From NCBI RefSeq assembly GCF_921294215.1, contig NZ_CAKLDM010000001.1, forward strand, positions 310,001 to 374,000: 64,000 nucleotides of DNA. Direction: 5' to 3'. This document shows, one piece after another, positions 1 through 9,658 of this stretch. This DNA is from Vibrio marisflavi CECT 7928 (GTDB lineage Bacteria > Pseudomonadota > Gammaproteobacteria > Enterobacterales > Vibrionaceae). The notes under the pieces were generated by a model that saw nothing but the letters and a program-made list of their open reading frames with translations, was not told the DNA's origin and ran no database searches. Positions within the stretch are counted from its first letter, which is position 1. Every line of letters starts with the position of its first letter. Made by a program: the position numbers and the translations under genes.

Positions 1-124
1 GATATTGGTAGTCATAAAGCCTTGAGCCAGAACTACCAGCATCAATGACCAAAGTGTTTTCAGCGAAAGCAGATAGAGGAGATAACAAAAGTGCTGCGCT
101 AATCGCTGCGGTTAGTTTTTTCAT
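1..124 (-). CDS. Secreted nucleoside triphosphate diphosphohydrolase (GDA1/CD39 apyrase), N-terminal part
   Basis: Only the first 41 codons are in the window; the gene runs off the left edge. The start reads as a signal peptide (MKKLTAAISAALLLSPLSAFA) followed at once by VIDAGSSGSRLYDY. DAGSSGSR is apyrase conserved region 1 of the GDA1/CD39 family, which contacts the nucleotide phosphates. Enzymes of this family remove phosphates from extracellular or periplasmic NTPs and NDPs. The gene follows uhpT on the same strand but a terminator-like hairpin lies between them, so it may have its own promoter. The family call rests on one motif plus the signal peptide; the rest of the protein cannot be checked here. 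Confidence 0.8.
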   Translation of the reverse strand, partial: MKKLTAAISAALLLSPLSAFAENTLVIDAGSSGSRLYDYQY

Positions 125-147
125 TTCTATATCCTTATTTTAAATTT

Positions 148-180
148 GAAAAAATTCAGGGGCGGTTTAGCTGCCCCTGA
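148..180 (-). terminator. Intrinsic terminator after uhpT
   Basis: On the minus strand TCAGGGGC (180-173) pairs with GCCCCTGA (163-156), followed by a run of T (154-149). It sits 26 bases past the uhpT stop and before the apyrase start. Confidence 0.75.
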
Positions 181-205
181 TTTATATTCCATTTGTTACA
201 TTGAT

Positions 206-1603
206 TTAGCTTGCTTGGATGGCTTGCAGGTGTTTCTTTTTGGCTTTGCGAATTTTCTTTTCTTCAGCTACGGCTACAAAGGCCATCAATACCAAGCAAC
301 ATGCAGCAGCCGTATCAAGTGCTGCGAAGGTTCCAGCCCAGCCAGTTAGGCCGAAAATTGGTGTACCGTCAGCAATCAGGCCAAGACCAAGTTTTGCGAA
401 GCTGTCGCCAATTAGGTAAGCAAAAGTACCTTTAATACCATCTGCCGCACTTAGGCCTTTTTTCGGTACAAAGCCAATAGCTGCAACACCGATTAGTAAT
501 TGAGGACCAAAGACTAAGAACCCTAGAGCGAAAAGAGATGCTAGATAAGTAAACTCAGTATTCGCGTGTTGGTAGATAGATAGAGTAAAGATAATGAGTG
601 CTAGCGAAACACATGAAGTAAGGCCACGGCGACCGTTTGCTAAGTCAGAGAGGAAACCCCACATTAACGTTCCTACAAGGGCTCCCACTTCAAACATTGT
701 GAAGCCTTGAATAGCAACTTCTTTGGACAAGCCAAGTTCTTGATAGGCATATACAGTAGACCATTGGTCGATACCGATACGTACGACATATAGGAATACG
801 TTGGCAAAGCATAGTAGCCAGATGACTTTGTTTTTTAACACAAACTCAACGAAGATTTGCCATTTAGTCATCTTGTCATCTTCAGCTTTTTGGTCTTCTT
901 CACCAATTTCTTCATCAAACAACTCTTCTACAGGGCCTAAGCCGTATGCTTCTGGAGAGTCATTTCCCACGAACAAGCCGATACACCCGATTACTAGAGC
1001 AATTGCGGAAGGGAAGATAAACATACCAATCACATCGCCATTAAATAGGTAGTTTGCACCAAATAATGCTACCGCTGCGGCACCTGCACCACCGATGTTG
1101 TGCGACATGTTCCAAAGGCCAACGAATGAGCCACGTTTGTTTTTTGGCGTCCATTTGGTAATGGTTGTGACACTGTTTGAGCCACCGACACTTTGGAATA
1201 GGCCGCTTAGTGAGTAGAAACCGATCATGAAGATCAGGTTAATAAGTCCGCCGCCCATCGCGATACTAAAGCCAATCATAGCAATACCTGAGAGGATAAG
1301 CATAAACGGCAAAAACTGTTTGCTGTTCTTGCCATCGGCGTAGTAATTCATCACCGTTTTACCGATTCCGTAGGTAATCGAGAAGCCAAGGCCAATCAAA
1401 CCTAATTCGGTCATCGACAGACCATATTTATTAATCATATCCACTTGGGCAATGTTGAAGTTTTTGCGAATAAAGTACATCGCCATGTAGCTGAGAAAGA
1501 CAACAGCATACGAATACATAAACCGTTTGAGCCACATTTTTTTGCGGATTTCTAAAGGTAGGTCGAGGGTAGGAAGACGGACCTGTTCCAGGAATTTTAA
1601 CAT
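206..1603 (-). CDS. uhpT: Hexose-6-phosphate:phosphate antiporter UhpT
   Basis: A 465-residue major facilitator protein of the organophosphate:phosphate antiporter family. It matches E. coli UhpT nearly end to end: the start ([14 protein letters not shown]), [56 protein letters not shown] and [12 protein letters not shown] all align as I recall them. It takes up glucose-6-phosphate and related sugar phosphates across the inner membrane in exchange for phosphate. The start is supported by AGGAAA upstream. In enterobacteria uhpT sits directly after uhpABC; here it lies about 5 kb from its regulators and is separated from them by other genes. UhpA probably activates it from the region upstream of 1603. 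Confidence 0.95.
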   Translation of the reverse strand: MLKFLEQVRLPTLDLPLEIRKKMWLKRFMYSYAVVFLSYMAMYFIRKNFNIAQVDMINKYGLSMTELGLIGLGFSITYGIGKTVMNYYADGKNSKQFLPFMLILSGIAMIGFSIAMGGGLINLIFMIGFYSLSGLFQSVGGSNSVTTITKWTPKNKRGSFVGLWNMSHNIGGAGAAAVALFGANYLFNGDVIGMFIFPSAIALVIGCIGLFVGNDSPEAYGLGPVEELFDEEIGEEDQKAEDDKMTKWQIFVEFVLKNKVIWLLCFANVFLYVVRIGIDQWSTVYAYQELGLSKEVAIQGFTMFEVGALVGTLMWGFLSDLANGRRGLTSCVSLALIIFTLSIYQHANTEFTYLASLFALGFLVFGPQLLIGVAAIGFVPKKGLSAADGIKGTFAYLIGDSFAKLGLGLIADGTPIFGLTGWAGTFAALDTAAACCLVLMAFVAVAEEKKIRKAKKKHLQAIQAS

Positions 1604-1691
1604 AACGATTTCCTATCTAAAGCAGAGGTTATTTTTATTAAAAGCTTGTCTGACAGGAATGCTAATCGTCCACGTATTAGAAGACATGAGA

Positions 1692-1717
1692 ATTTTTCCT
1701 ATAGGGATTAGGGAAAT
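1692..1717. promoter_or_regulatory. Inverted repeat upstream of uhpT, possible UhpA operator
   Basis: ATTTTTCCTA (1692-1701) and TAGGGAAAT (1709-1717) form an imperfect palindrome about 90-115 bases upstream of the uhpT start. Position fits an activator site for UhpA, but I know of no matching consensus, so the assignment is inference. The rest of the 338-base gap 1604-1941, between uhpT and the divergent hydrolase gene, is AT-rich and shows no gene. Confidence 0.35.
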
Positions 1718-1941
1718 GACTTTAAAGGTGCAAAAGTGTGAGTTCAGTCTTGAATTGTTTCTATGAAAGAGTGGATGTTAGGCCATACAGCCTATCTGAC
1801 ATTAATTTTACCCCCAATGAACAGTCAGTTTTTCTATTTACTACATTATTCACTCTGTTGAGTAATTGCGAAGCAAATATTAGTTATTGCCCATATTACT
1901 CTTAGCCAATGTTTTACCAAGTATTTTCTAAGGAACGTAAA

Positions 1942-2787
1942 ATGTCTGAAGTGCAATCAAAATATTTCTGTACCAATGACCACGTAAAATTGCACTACTT
2001 GCAAGCAGGTAGTGGGCCTGTTTTGATACTGTTACCCGGTGGTGGCTTTAGCGCCGAAGTATTTAGAAAGCAAATTGAAGTGTTAAGCCAACATTTCACT
2101 GTGATTAGCCTTGATAAAAGAGGGCACGGGCTGTCAGAAAAAGTAGAATACGGCTATCGAGTGAGCCGATTTGCAAAAGACTTAGATGATTTACTTAATC
2201 ATTTACAAGTTGAAACGGCTCACTTCATCGCACACTCTTTAGGGGCAGCAATGATCTACAACTACGTAGATCTATTCGGGACAGAGCGAATTAACAAACT
2301 GATCGTCATTGACGAGCCGCCAGTGTTACTGGTCAACCCTGATTGGAGTGAAAATGAGAAAACTCAGTTGGGCGCTATCTATGAAGCAAATGGACTCCAT
2401 CAGTTAACCAATCAGTTTTTGACAGCGAACCCGACTGAAATAGCGAGTAATATTGTCGAAGCGATGACAACGAAGTATGCGACGTCCGAGCAAAAGCAGT
2501 TCCTTATCAAGTGTATGGATATCCCAGGATTTGCCGCGAGTCGATTATACTTGAATAACATTTGCCAAGACTTTAGAGATGTAATCGGTAAGCTCAAACT
2601 GGAAACACTATTCATTACTGGCAGAGCTAGCCTTCACCCGTGGCAATCGCACGAGTGGATGAAAGAAAAAGTACCCGGCTCCCAATTAGTTGTGTTTGAA
2701 GAGCAAGAGGGAGGCAACCATTTTATGTTCGTCGAACAGCCAGATGCTTTTAACACTCTTGTTTTATCCTATTTATTGGATGGCTAG
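1942..2787 (+). CDS. Alpha/beta-fold hydrolase
   Basis: A 281-residue cytoplasmic alpha/beta hydrolase with no signal peptide. Seen: LLPGGGFSAEVF (oxyanion-hole loop near residue 37), DKRGHGLSE, the nucleophile elbow AHSLGA, and the C-terminal GGNHFMFVEQP carrying the likely catalytic His. The elbow has Ala in place of the first Gly of G-x-S-x-G, a known variation. I chose the ATG at 1942, which has AAGGAA six bases upstream; an in-frame ATG at 1909 lacks such a site. The family covers esterases, lipases, haloperoxidases and dienelactone hydrolases, so the substrate cannot be read from sequence. It stands alone between uhpT and the citrate two-component genes. Confidence 0.8.
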   Translation: MSEVQSKYFCTNDHVKLHYLQAGSGPVLILLPGGGFSAEVFRKQIEVLSQHFTVISLDKRGHGLSEKVEYGYRVSRFAKDLDDLLNHLQVETAHFIAHSLGAAMIYNYVDLFGTERINKLIVIDEPPVLLVNPDWSENEKTQLGAIYEANGLHQLTNQFLTANPTEIASNIVEAMTTKYATSEQKQFLIKCMDIPGFAASRLYLNNICQDFRDVIGKLKLETLFITGRASLHPWQSHEWMKEKVPGSQLVVFEEQEGGNHFMFVEQPDAFNTLVLSYLLDG

Positions 2788-2847
2788 ATTTTTAGTAGCT
2801 TGTGGTTATGTTAGCAATAAAATGTAAAGCGCTTGCTTAGGATAACT

Positions 2848-3531
2848 TTAGTCTCCATTGACTTGGTACAATCGACTGGGCCTTCCGCCGGTGTTGTAGT
2901 TTAAAATTAAGCTGATTTCGCCTTCGGATTCTAAGAATTCTAGGTAGCGCCTTGCTGTCACTCGGCTCACCTGCATTTTCTTGCCAATTTCATCGGCTGA
3001 AAAGTTATTCATCTTGTTTTGTTGAATCAGCTGTCTCACTGAAGACAGGGTTCTATCATCAATCCCTTTAGGTGTCTGTCGAGGTTTACTCAATGAAGAT
3101 TTACCAAACAAGGAGTCAATATCGCCTTGGTTGAGCTCATTCTTTCCATCGAGTTGTTGGCGATAGGGAATAAAATCATCAAGTGACTGCATTACACGTG
3201 ACATTCTCAATGGCTTTACAAGGTAGTCACAAACACCAAGTTGTACCGATTTTTTCACCGTCGAGCAGTCTTTCTCTGCGGTTGTGATAATGAAATCACA
3301 CAGCGTATTTTTCTTGCGCTGCTCGCCGATAAACTCGACACCATTGCCGTCGGGCAGGCTAATATCGACGAAACAAAGGGTCGGTGTATAGAGTTCAAAT
3401 TGCATCTTTGCGTCGGAGATACTTTCGCTCACCGCCACTACTTGAAATTGGGCATGCTGGTTGATGGTTGACTCTAGGGTATAGATTGCTCGAACATCGT
3501 CTTCGACGATCATCACGGGGATCTTATTCAT
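2848..3531 (-). CDS. Response regulator of the CitB/DpiA family
   Basis: A 227-residue two-component regulator. The receiver domain (about residues 1-125) has the acidic pair EDD near the start, the phosphorylation site in CFVDISLPDGNG, the TTAEKD switch region and the lysine in LVKPLR. A short C-terminal winged helix-turn-helix follows (FSADEIGKKMQVSRVTARRYLEFLE). This layout is that of CitB, DpiA and DcuR, which activate uptake and metabolism of citrate or C4-dicarboxylates. The start overlaps the stop of the upstream histidine kinase gene by 8 bases, so the two are translationally coupled. The divergent 2-hydroxycarboxylate transporter at 5367 is the obvious target. Confidence 0.88.
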   Translation of the reverse strand: MNKIPVMIVEDDVRAIYTLESTINQHAQFQVVAVSESISDAKMQFELYTPTLCFVDISLPDGNGVEFIGEQRKKNTLCDFIITTAEKDCSTVKKSVQLGVCDYLVKPLRMSRVMQSLDDFIPYRQQLDGKNELNQGDIDSLFGKSSLSKPRQTPKGIDDRTLSSVRQLIQQNKMNNFSADEIGKKMQVSRVTARRYLEFLESEGEISLILNYNTGGRPSRLYQVNGD

Positions 3532-5128
3532 AACTTTCTACGCTGTTTTTATCCAAGTAAATGCTGAAAATAGTGGTATTATGATCGCTTCGGTCCCATT
3601 CAACGCTGCCTTTAAAGTAGTCGACCCACTGTTTAACTAAATACAGCCCCACACCATTTTGCTCGTCGTTCATTTTGGATGTGACACCAAAATCGAGAAT
3701 ACTGTCGGCTAGCTCTGGACTAACCCCTACGCCACTATCTTCAACTTCTATAACAATTTGGCTGCCGCGGTCGCTCAAATACACGTTCAGCTCTGGCTCA
3801 GACTGTTCTCGGTTTTGCCACGCTGCAAGAAGCGCATTGTCTAGCAAGTTGCCGACAATGGTGACCAGCTTTTCAGATGCTGCTTTGGCATAGCTTTCTA
3901 GGCAGCTATCTTTGTCGATATTGAAACGCACATTCATATCGAGTGCTTTGTTGAACTTGGCTAGAATCAACCCCGCGACCACACTGTCAGAAAGTGAAGT
4001 AACGATATCGCGAATGACAGATTGATAGCAGTCGGTTTCTTGTTGGATAAACTCAATGGCTTCAGCGCTTTTGTCCATCTGCAACATACCGGAAATGACA
4101 TTTAGCTTGTTCGAGTATTCATGTGTTTTACTACGCAGGATATGAGCGTAGTTCTTCATGTACAGCAGCTCTTTTTGCAATTCATTTTGCTTAAACTGAG
4201 TCAATAGCACTAATGCGTGCCCGGTTAGCTTCTTACTACTTCGAATAGGGTATAGGTTGGCGCGTATATCTATTGTTCCAATAGTAAAATCTTGCTGCTG
4301 GAAGCTATCTAGATTATGCAAAACAAAGTGACTGAGTTGAGTGGAAAACTGCGATAACGGCTGACGAATGCAATCGTATTTGCCAAGTTGTCCATTGGAT
4401 AACAGCTTGATCGCATTGTCGTTGATGGTGGTGATGTTCATCTCGCTATCAACCGCTAATATTGCATCTTGAATACTGTCAAACACCAGCTCGTGCTCGC
4501 GAAATTTTCGTACTACGAATTCAGGTTCAAAATCCAAAAATGTGCGTTTCAGTTTGAACAGCAAAATTATCATCATGGTGACACACAAAATAAACACACC
4601 GCCAATCAGCAGCCCAATGGTGCCAAATTGCTGCATGAAAACTGTCGATGTTTTCTCAAGCAAGTAACCGATGCAGACCACACCAATCACTTTTCCTTGG
4701 TAGATTATGGGGGCAAAGTTTCGGATAGCTTTACCCATCGAGCCTTTGGAAATGGTGCTGTATTCCACCCCGTTATTTAAAGCGGTATAAATGTCTTCAC
4801 CGACAAAATGATGCCCAATTTTTTGATTGTCGGGATGACTTAATCGAATAGCCGCTTTATCGGTTATGACGATGTATGAAGCATTGGTTTGTTCTCTAAG
4901 GTGTTCGATATATTGCTGCAACTCTGGTTGGGAGTTCGTAGATCTATCTTCCAGAGCGCCAATCACTATTGGATCCAGTGCGATGACTTTCGCAAGCTCC
5001 ATGCCTTTTTGCTTGATACCGTCTTGATAAGAGGTTTGCATTAAGAAAAAAATCGCGGCAGTAACAGCAACAATAATTGCAAATGACGTTGCTGCTGTTG
5101 TGATAGCTAAATAATTCTTAATTTTCAT
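3524..5128 (-). CDS. Sensor histidine kinase of the CitA/DpiB/DcuS family
   Basis: A 534-residue membrane sensor. Membrane segment near residues 8-31, a periplasmic Cache/PDC ligand domain of about 140 residues (SYIVITDKAAIRLSHPD and VGEDIYTALNNG are typical of the citrate/C4-dicarboxylate group), second membrane segment near 173-192, a cytoplasmic PAS domain, the phospho-acceptor region RSKTHEYSNKLNVISGMLQM and a HATPase domain with GNLLDNALLAA, DSGVGVSPE and GVGLYLVKQ. It should phosphorylate the regulator encoded immediately downstream in response to an external carboxylate. The sequence does not tell citrate from malate, but the adjacent CitS-like transporter points to 2-hydroxycarboxylates. 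Confidence 0.9.
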   Translation of the reverse strand: MKIKNYLAITTAATSFAIIVAVTAAIFFLMQTSYQDGIKQKGMELAKVIALDPIVIGALEDRSTNSQPELQQYIEHLREQTNASYIVITDKAAIRLSHPDNQKIGHHFVGEDIYTALNNGVEYSTISKGSMGKAIRNFAPIIYQGKVIGVVCIGYLLEKTSTVFMQQFGTIGLLIGGVFILCVTMMIILLFKLKRTFLDFEPEFVVRKFREHELVFDSIQDAILAVDSEMNITTINDNAIKLLSNGQLGKYDCIRQPLSQFSTQLSHFVLHNLDSFQQQDFTIGTIDIRANLYPIRSSKKLTGHALVLLTQFKQNELQKELLYMKNYAHILRSKTHEYSNKLNVISGMLQMDKSAEAIEFIQQETDCYQSVIRDIVTSLSDSVVAGLILAKFNKALDMNVRFNIDKDSCLESYAKAASEKLVTIVGNLLDNALLAAWQNREQSEPELNVYLSDRGSQIVIEVEDSGVGVSPELADSILDFGVTSKMNDEQNGVGLYLVKQWVDYFKGSVEWDRSDHNTTIFSIYLDKNSVESYE

Positions 5129-5366
5129 GATTGTTCGAGTGCTACGGCGCCTGCTCTACGTGACGGTCTATTGTAGGGAGTTGTGCTAAAGAGATCATTC
5201 AAACATCGCGTCTTTTAGGGCGAGGGAGGGAAGAAAAACCACAATTTGAGAAGGCACTTACAAAAGTTACAAAACTACGATTAAGTTACCGAATGGTATG
5301 GTGCAATTTATCTTCTTGTTGCACGTGATAGCCTCCTTGCGACAATTAAAAAAGAGGCGATAAATA

Positions 5367-6662
5367 ATGCACTCCAGTAATGTAGAAACAATAAATTTAA
5401 GTGAAAGAAAACCCTCAAATCTTGTGTTCTTTGTTATGGGCGCGTTGATTTTAACTGCCATATTAATGAACAAAATGCCAACAGGCATTATTGGTGCTGT
5501 GGGCGTTATGGCGGTGGTCGGCTATATCTTGAACGTTGTGGGAGACAAAACGCCAATTATCAATCAGTATTTCGGTGGTGGAGCAATAGTCATCATTTTT
5601 GGCTCTTCATACTTTTTTCATAGTGACGTTGTCGCGCCGGAAATTACTGCTAACGTCACCACGTTCATGAAAAGTGGTGGGTTCCTTTCTTTCTTTATTG
5701 CCAGTTTAGTAACTGGTTCTATCTTAGGCATGGACAGAGAGGTATTAAAGAAATCGGCACTGCGTTACATTCCAGTGATTTTAGGTGGCGTTGCTTGTTC
5801 GTTTCTATTCGCCGGCCTTGCGGGCTTTTTGCTTGGCGATGGTTTTTTCGATTCAATCATGCTGATTGCATTGCCAATTATGGGCGGTGGAATGGGAGCA
5901 GGCGCTGTACCGTTAGTTGAAATCATGTCTGGCAATACGGGTACGTCTGCCGAAATGTTAATGTCGAAGATGGTACCAGCTCTAGCTATTGGTAATGCGA
6001 TTGCGATTGTGATGGCGGGTCTTTTAAATAAGCTGGGTAACAAATACCCATCGCTTACAGGCAATGGCAAACTGATGAGAGGCAACCAACAAGTTAAAAC
6101 AGAACAAGAGGAAGAATCAGAAGGTGGAGTATCCATTGAATCTTTGGGTATTGGCGCTTTGATTGCAGTTTCGATGTTTTTCGTTGGCGTGGTGCTTTCG
6201 GACTATATCCCAATTCATACTTACGCAATCATGATCATCTTTGTCGCTATTATTAAAGTGGTCGGCGTAATGCCAAGAAACTTGGAAAAAGCGGCGCACT
6301 CTTGGTATCAATTTGTGGTGAAAAACCTTACGCCCGCTCTGCTGGTTGGCATTGGCGTCGTGTATACCGATTTAAACCAAATCATTAACTCACTGAGCTT
6401 GATGTACTTGCTGCTTGTGCTTGCAACAGTTGTTGGTGCGATTGTTGGCACTGGCATCATTGGCCGCTTAATGGGCTTTCATCCTATCGAAGCGTCAATC
6501 ACTGCAGGTCTTTGCATGGCAAACATGGGCGGAACAGGCGATGTCGCAGTACTTGCTGCCTGTAAGAGAATGGAGCTTATGCCATTTGCTCAGATCTCTT
6601 CACGTATTGGCGGCGCGTTTATGCTGATTCTCGCGACATTGATTCTCTCTTTGTTGCAGTAG
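5367..6662 (+). CDS. 2-hydroxycarboxylate transporter (CitS/CimH/MaeN family)
   Basis: A 431-residue inner-membrane secondary transporter of the 2HCT family, which moves citrate and/or malate with Na+ or H+. The two halves each carry the glycine-rich re-entrant loop signature: GGGMGAGAVPL near residue 175 and NMGGTGDVAVL near residue 390. Length and about eleven hydrophobic segments fit the family. The start has GAGG ten bases upstream. The gene is transcribed away from the CitA/CitB-type pair across a 238-base intergenic region, the usual layout for a transporter under control of that pair. No citrate lyase genes are nearby, so substrate metabolism must be encoded elsewhere or use the TCA cycle. 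Confidence 0.88.
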   Translation: MHSSNVETINLSERKPSNLVFFVMGALILTAILMNKMPTGIIGAVGVMAVVGYILNVVGDKTPIINQYFGGGAIVIIFGSSYFFHSDVVAPEITANVTTFMKSGGFLSFFIASLVTGSILGMDREVLKKSALRYIPVILGGVACSFLFAGLAGFLLGDGFFDSIMLIALPIMGGGMGAGAVPLVEIMSGNTGTSAEMLMSKMVPALAIGNAIAIVMAGLLNKLGNKYPSLTGNGKLMRGNQQVKTEQEEESEGGVSIESLGIGALIAVSMFFVGVVLSDYIPIHTYAIMIIFVAIIKVVGVMPRNLEKAAHSWYQFVVKNLTPALLVGIGVVYTDLNQIINSLSLMYLLLVLATVVGAIVGTGIIGRLMGFHPIEASITAGLCMANMGGTGDVAVLAACKRMELMPFAQISSRIGGAFMLILATLILSLLQ

Positions 6663-6709
6663 GGATGTTGAGAATTAAATAGGCGTTAACCAATGCGCAA
6701 CCTTAAAAT

Positions 6710-6735
6710 GAGCTGGGCTGGCTTAAGCCCAGCTC
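6710..6735. terminator. Stem-loop between convergent citS-like and uhpC genes
   Basis: GAGCTGGGCT (6710-6719) and AGCCCAGCTC (6726-6735) form a perfect 10-base-pair stem with a 6-base loop. There is no clear T-run on either side. Its position between convergent genes suggests a two-way terminator. Confidence 0.6.
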
Positions 6736-6796
6736 TATATTGGCATAGTCACTAACGCATTTAGCTGATCTTCGATCTACTTGTCTGATGACATAA

Positions 6797-8104
6797 CTAT
6801 GTTTGATGTTGATTGTTCAAGATAGGTAACAAGAAGATTCCAGCAAAGCCTGCAGCCATACTCAACGTGATAAAATAGCTTCCCCAAGACCAATGTTCGA
6901 TGATAAGTGAGATAGGATAAGATGCGATAGCAGCACCTAAGTATCCGAACAAGCCAATGAAACCTGTTGCCGCACCTGGTGATAATTTATGTGAATATTC
7001 TGCTGCAGCCATTCCAATTAGCATCTGTGGACCAAAGACGAAAAATCCCACAATAAATAGTCCAATGGCTTGGGTTTCAAATCCGCCATAGGGTAATAGC
7101 CAAAGAGAAAATACAGAGACGACGATACCGAGAGAAAATAGGATATTCATCGGAGTACGATTGCCTGAGAAAAAGTGGTCAGATCCCCAACCAGCTACGA
7201 GAGAGCCAAATATTCCCCCGAATTCAAAAAAACTTAACACGGTGTTAGCTTCTAAAATGGAGTATCCTTTTTGCTGAACAAAATAGAGACTGCCCCAGTC
7301 GTTTATGGCAACACGTACAATGTAGACGGTAAAATAAGAGCCTGCTAATAACCATATATACTTATTCTTGAAAATATAGCGAGACAGAATAGTCCCTTGT
7401 TTTAAGTTGGGCTCAAGAGATTCATGGGTGAGTTCTTGCTGGTCTTGACGCCACTGCCCAATGCTCGGCAGTCCAAGTGTTTTTGGTCTACCTCTCAATC
7501 GCCAACACAGATACAGTCCAACTAAGACAGCGACTATTCCTGGAACTATCATAGCCCAACGCCAGTTGTGATGAAGAACTAATATACCAACCAAAATTGG
7601 GATGAGTGCACCACCAATATTATGTGAGGTATTCCATACTGACCACCATAATCCTCGCTCATTTCTAGAATACCAAGAGTTCAGAAGCTGCGCGCAAGAT
7701 GGCCAGCCCCATGCTTGGAAAAATGCGTTTAGTAACCATAGCGTTGCCATAGTGAAAAGCGAACTACTTAGACCAAAAAATATATTTATAACGCCAGACG
7801 CAATTAGTCCGATCCCCATAAAATAGCGGGGATTAGAACGATCGCCAATAATGCCACAAACAAATTTTGAAATGCCATAAGTAAAATAGAACAGAGTACC
7901 TAGCATCCCGATATCAGACGTCTTTATACCCAGATCTGCGACGATGGCTGGTAATGCATAGTTGAAGTTCTTACGCGTAAAATAAAACACGGCATAGCCT
8001 AAGTACATATTGGCTAACAAGTGTAAACGCCAATATCGATACCTACTGCTTACAGACGCAATATGGCTATCAAATGTCTCGGTAGTTGTGCTTGAGTCGG
8101 TCAT
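6797..8104 (-). CDS. uhpC: Glucose-6-phosphate sensor UhpC
   Basis: A 435-residue member of the same antiporter family as UhpT, but closest to the receptor UhpC: RYRYWRLHLLANMYLGYAVF, YFTRKNFNYALPAI, FLNAFFQAWG-like and GFFVFGPQMLIGMAAAE stretches match the E. coli protein. UhpC binds external glucose-6-phosphate and, with the kinase UhpB, starts the signal that turns on uhpT. It is the last gene of the uhpABC operon (order A, B, C on the minus strand), 12 bases after uhpB. Twelve membrane segments are expected. A transporter of another specificity is possible but unlikely given the operon. Confidence 0.93.
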   Translation of the reverse strand: MTDSSTTTETFDSHIASVSSRYRYWRLHLLANMYLGYAVFYFTRKNFNYALPAIVADLGIKTSDIGMLGTLFYFTYGISKFVCGIIGDRSNPRYFMGIGLIASGVINIFFGLSSSLFTMATLWLLNAFFQAWGWPSCAQLLNSWYSRNERGLWWSVWNTSHNIGGALIPILVGILVLHHNWRWAMIVPGIVAVLVGLYLCWRLRGRPKTLGLPSIGQWRQDQQELTHESLEPNLKQGTILSRYIFKNKYIWLLAGSYFTVYIVRVAINDWGSLYFVQQKGYSILEANTVLSFFEFGGIFGSLVAGWGSDHFFSGNRTPMNILFSLGIVVSVFSLWLLPYGGFETQAIGLFIVGFFVFGPQMLIGMAAAEYSHKLSPGAATGFIGLFGYLGAAIASYPISLIIEHWSWGSYFITLSMAAGFAGIFLLPILNNQHQT

Positions 8105-8116
8105 ATTTGAACCATT

Positions 8117-9658
8117 TTATTTTGAGCTACTGCGAGTAAAAGGGAGGTTTATGTCTATATGTGTACCTGAAATGCTTGTGATGTTAAATGTCCCGCCTAA
8201 AGCTTCAGCACGTTCTCTTAGTCCACGGATACCTTGACCATAGTTAACTTTTTGAGGGTCGAACCCAGAACCGTCATCATGAATTGATAGTTGGTAATGT
8301 GAAGTGCTTTCGGTCAACGAAATTTCAACATTTTTAGCGTTAGCATATTTCAAGCAATTGTTCAGTGATTCTTGAATCATTCGATATATAGTGATTTCAT
8401 GAACTTTGCTCAACGAGTGATTGCGAATGTTATAGGTTAGTTGGTGTTGAATACCTAGCTTTTCTATACACATAGCTACCAGAAGCTGCTCAATGGCAGG
8501 CTTGAGGCCTAAGTCATCCAGTGCTTTGGGCCGCAATCTGTGCAAAAGGGAATGAATAGTATCGTATACATTTAGAGCTGTACCCTGTATTAGTCCTATA
8601 TGCTGCTTTAGCGTGTCAGAGGGCTTTAGCTTTTGCATAATCATAGCCTGCGTTCTTATTGCAGTTATATTTTGGCCAATGTCGTCATGCAACTCTTGCG
8701 CTATTTCATGTCTTATAGCTTCTTCACTGTTTACTAACTCTTTTGTTAATAGTTTATTTTGGTCTAGTTGCGAAGACAGTGACTGATTTATAGATGCCAA
8801 TTTAGATGTAAGTAAACGTTGTTTAGTCATTGATAAGCCGACACCTAGCCCTAGTAGTGATTGGAACAACATAGACAACATAGTATCGGTGGCATTGATT
8901 GTGATGCCACTGTAGAACTCACTAACAGAGAGAAGTATTGCGTTTAAAATAGAGACTATTGCAGCGCCTTGCCAGCCAAAGCGATAGGCAAAGAAAATGA
9001 GTGGTATTTGAATTAAAATAAGCCTTAGCCTTTCTAGATCTAATGGAAGAAATAGTTGTATCGCTATACTGGAAGAAAACAGGATGACAAAAAGCAGGAT
9101 TTGGCGTGTTTCAATTCTTGAGGAGGGGGAGTTAGTACGATTAGGAGCATGTGGAACCCATTGATTAGAAGCTAGAAAGTTTCTAATTAGATAGACTGCT
9201 GGAAACAACAAGACAAAAGCAGTGAGTGGCGCCAATAGCGATAAAGCCCCTATGCTATTTAGTTCGCCATAGATCCCAGTAATTGCCCAGCTCATTAAGC
9301 TTATACAAATGATAATTAAGCTGGCTTGGTGGAGAATAGACTTGGTCGTATTTATCCGTTGGTGGTACTCGACGAAAAAGTATCCGAGCAGAGCAATGGT
9401 AATAAGCGGTGGAAGAGCTGCGAAGGTCTCCTGTCCCATATCTAAAATTAGCCAAATTGTGATGATATGGGTTAATAGGATTGTCGGCCTGTTGTGTTTG
9501 CGTACACAAAGCAGCATAGATAGAAATAAGCCTGTTGGAAACATGAGTATTGCTTGCGAAGAAGTATGGGTAAAGTGGCTACTTATCCCAAACAAAGAAA
9601 AACAAAAAAATCCATAGCCCATTGCCCAGCAAGCATGTTCAAAAAACTTAGTTAACAT
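8117..9658 (-). CDS. uhpB: Sensor histidine kinase UhpB
   Basis: A 513-residue kinase. The N-terminal ~270 residues are eight or more membrane segments (MASE1-like), followed by a HisKA_3 dimerisation domain with ELHDDIGQNITAIRTQ, where the first His is the phospho-acceptor, and a short HATPase domain (IQESLNNCLKYANAKNVEI, DDGSGFDP, GIRGLRERAEALGGT). Near-identical motifs occur in E. coli UhpB. It relays the UhpC signal to UhpA. Its start overlaps the uhpA stop by 7 bases, consistent with translational coupling. Confidence 0.93.
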   Translation of the reverse strand: MLTKFFEHACWAMGYGFFCFSLFGISSHFTHTSSQAILMFPTGLFLSMLLCVRKHNRPTILLTHIITIWLILDMGQETFAALPPLITIALLGYFFVEYHQRINTTKSILHQASLIIICISLMSWAITGIYGELNSIGALSLLAPLTAFVLLFPAVYLIRNFLASNQWVPHAPNRTNSPSSRIETRQILLFVILFSSSIAIQLFLPLDLERLRLILIQIPLIFFAYRFGWQGAAIVSILNAILLSVSEFYSGITINATDTMLSMLFQSLLGLGVGLSMTKQRLLTSKLASINQSLSSQLDQNKLLTKELVNSEEAIRHEIAQELHDDIGQNITAIRTQAMIMQKLKPSDTLKQHIGLIQGTALNVYDTIHSLLHRLRPKALDDLGLKPAIEQLLVAMCIEKLGIQHQLTYNIRNHSLSKVHEITIYRMIQESLNNCLKYANAKNVEISLTESTSHYQLSIHDDGSGFDPQKVNYGQGIRGLRERAEALGGTFNITSISGTHIDINLPFTRSSSK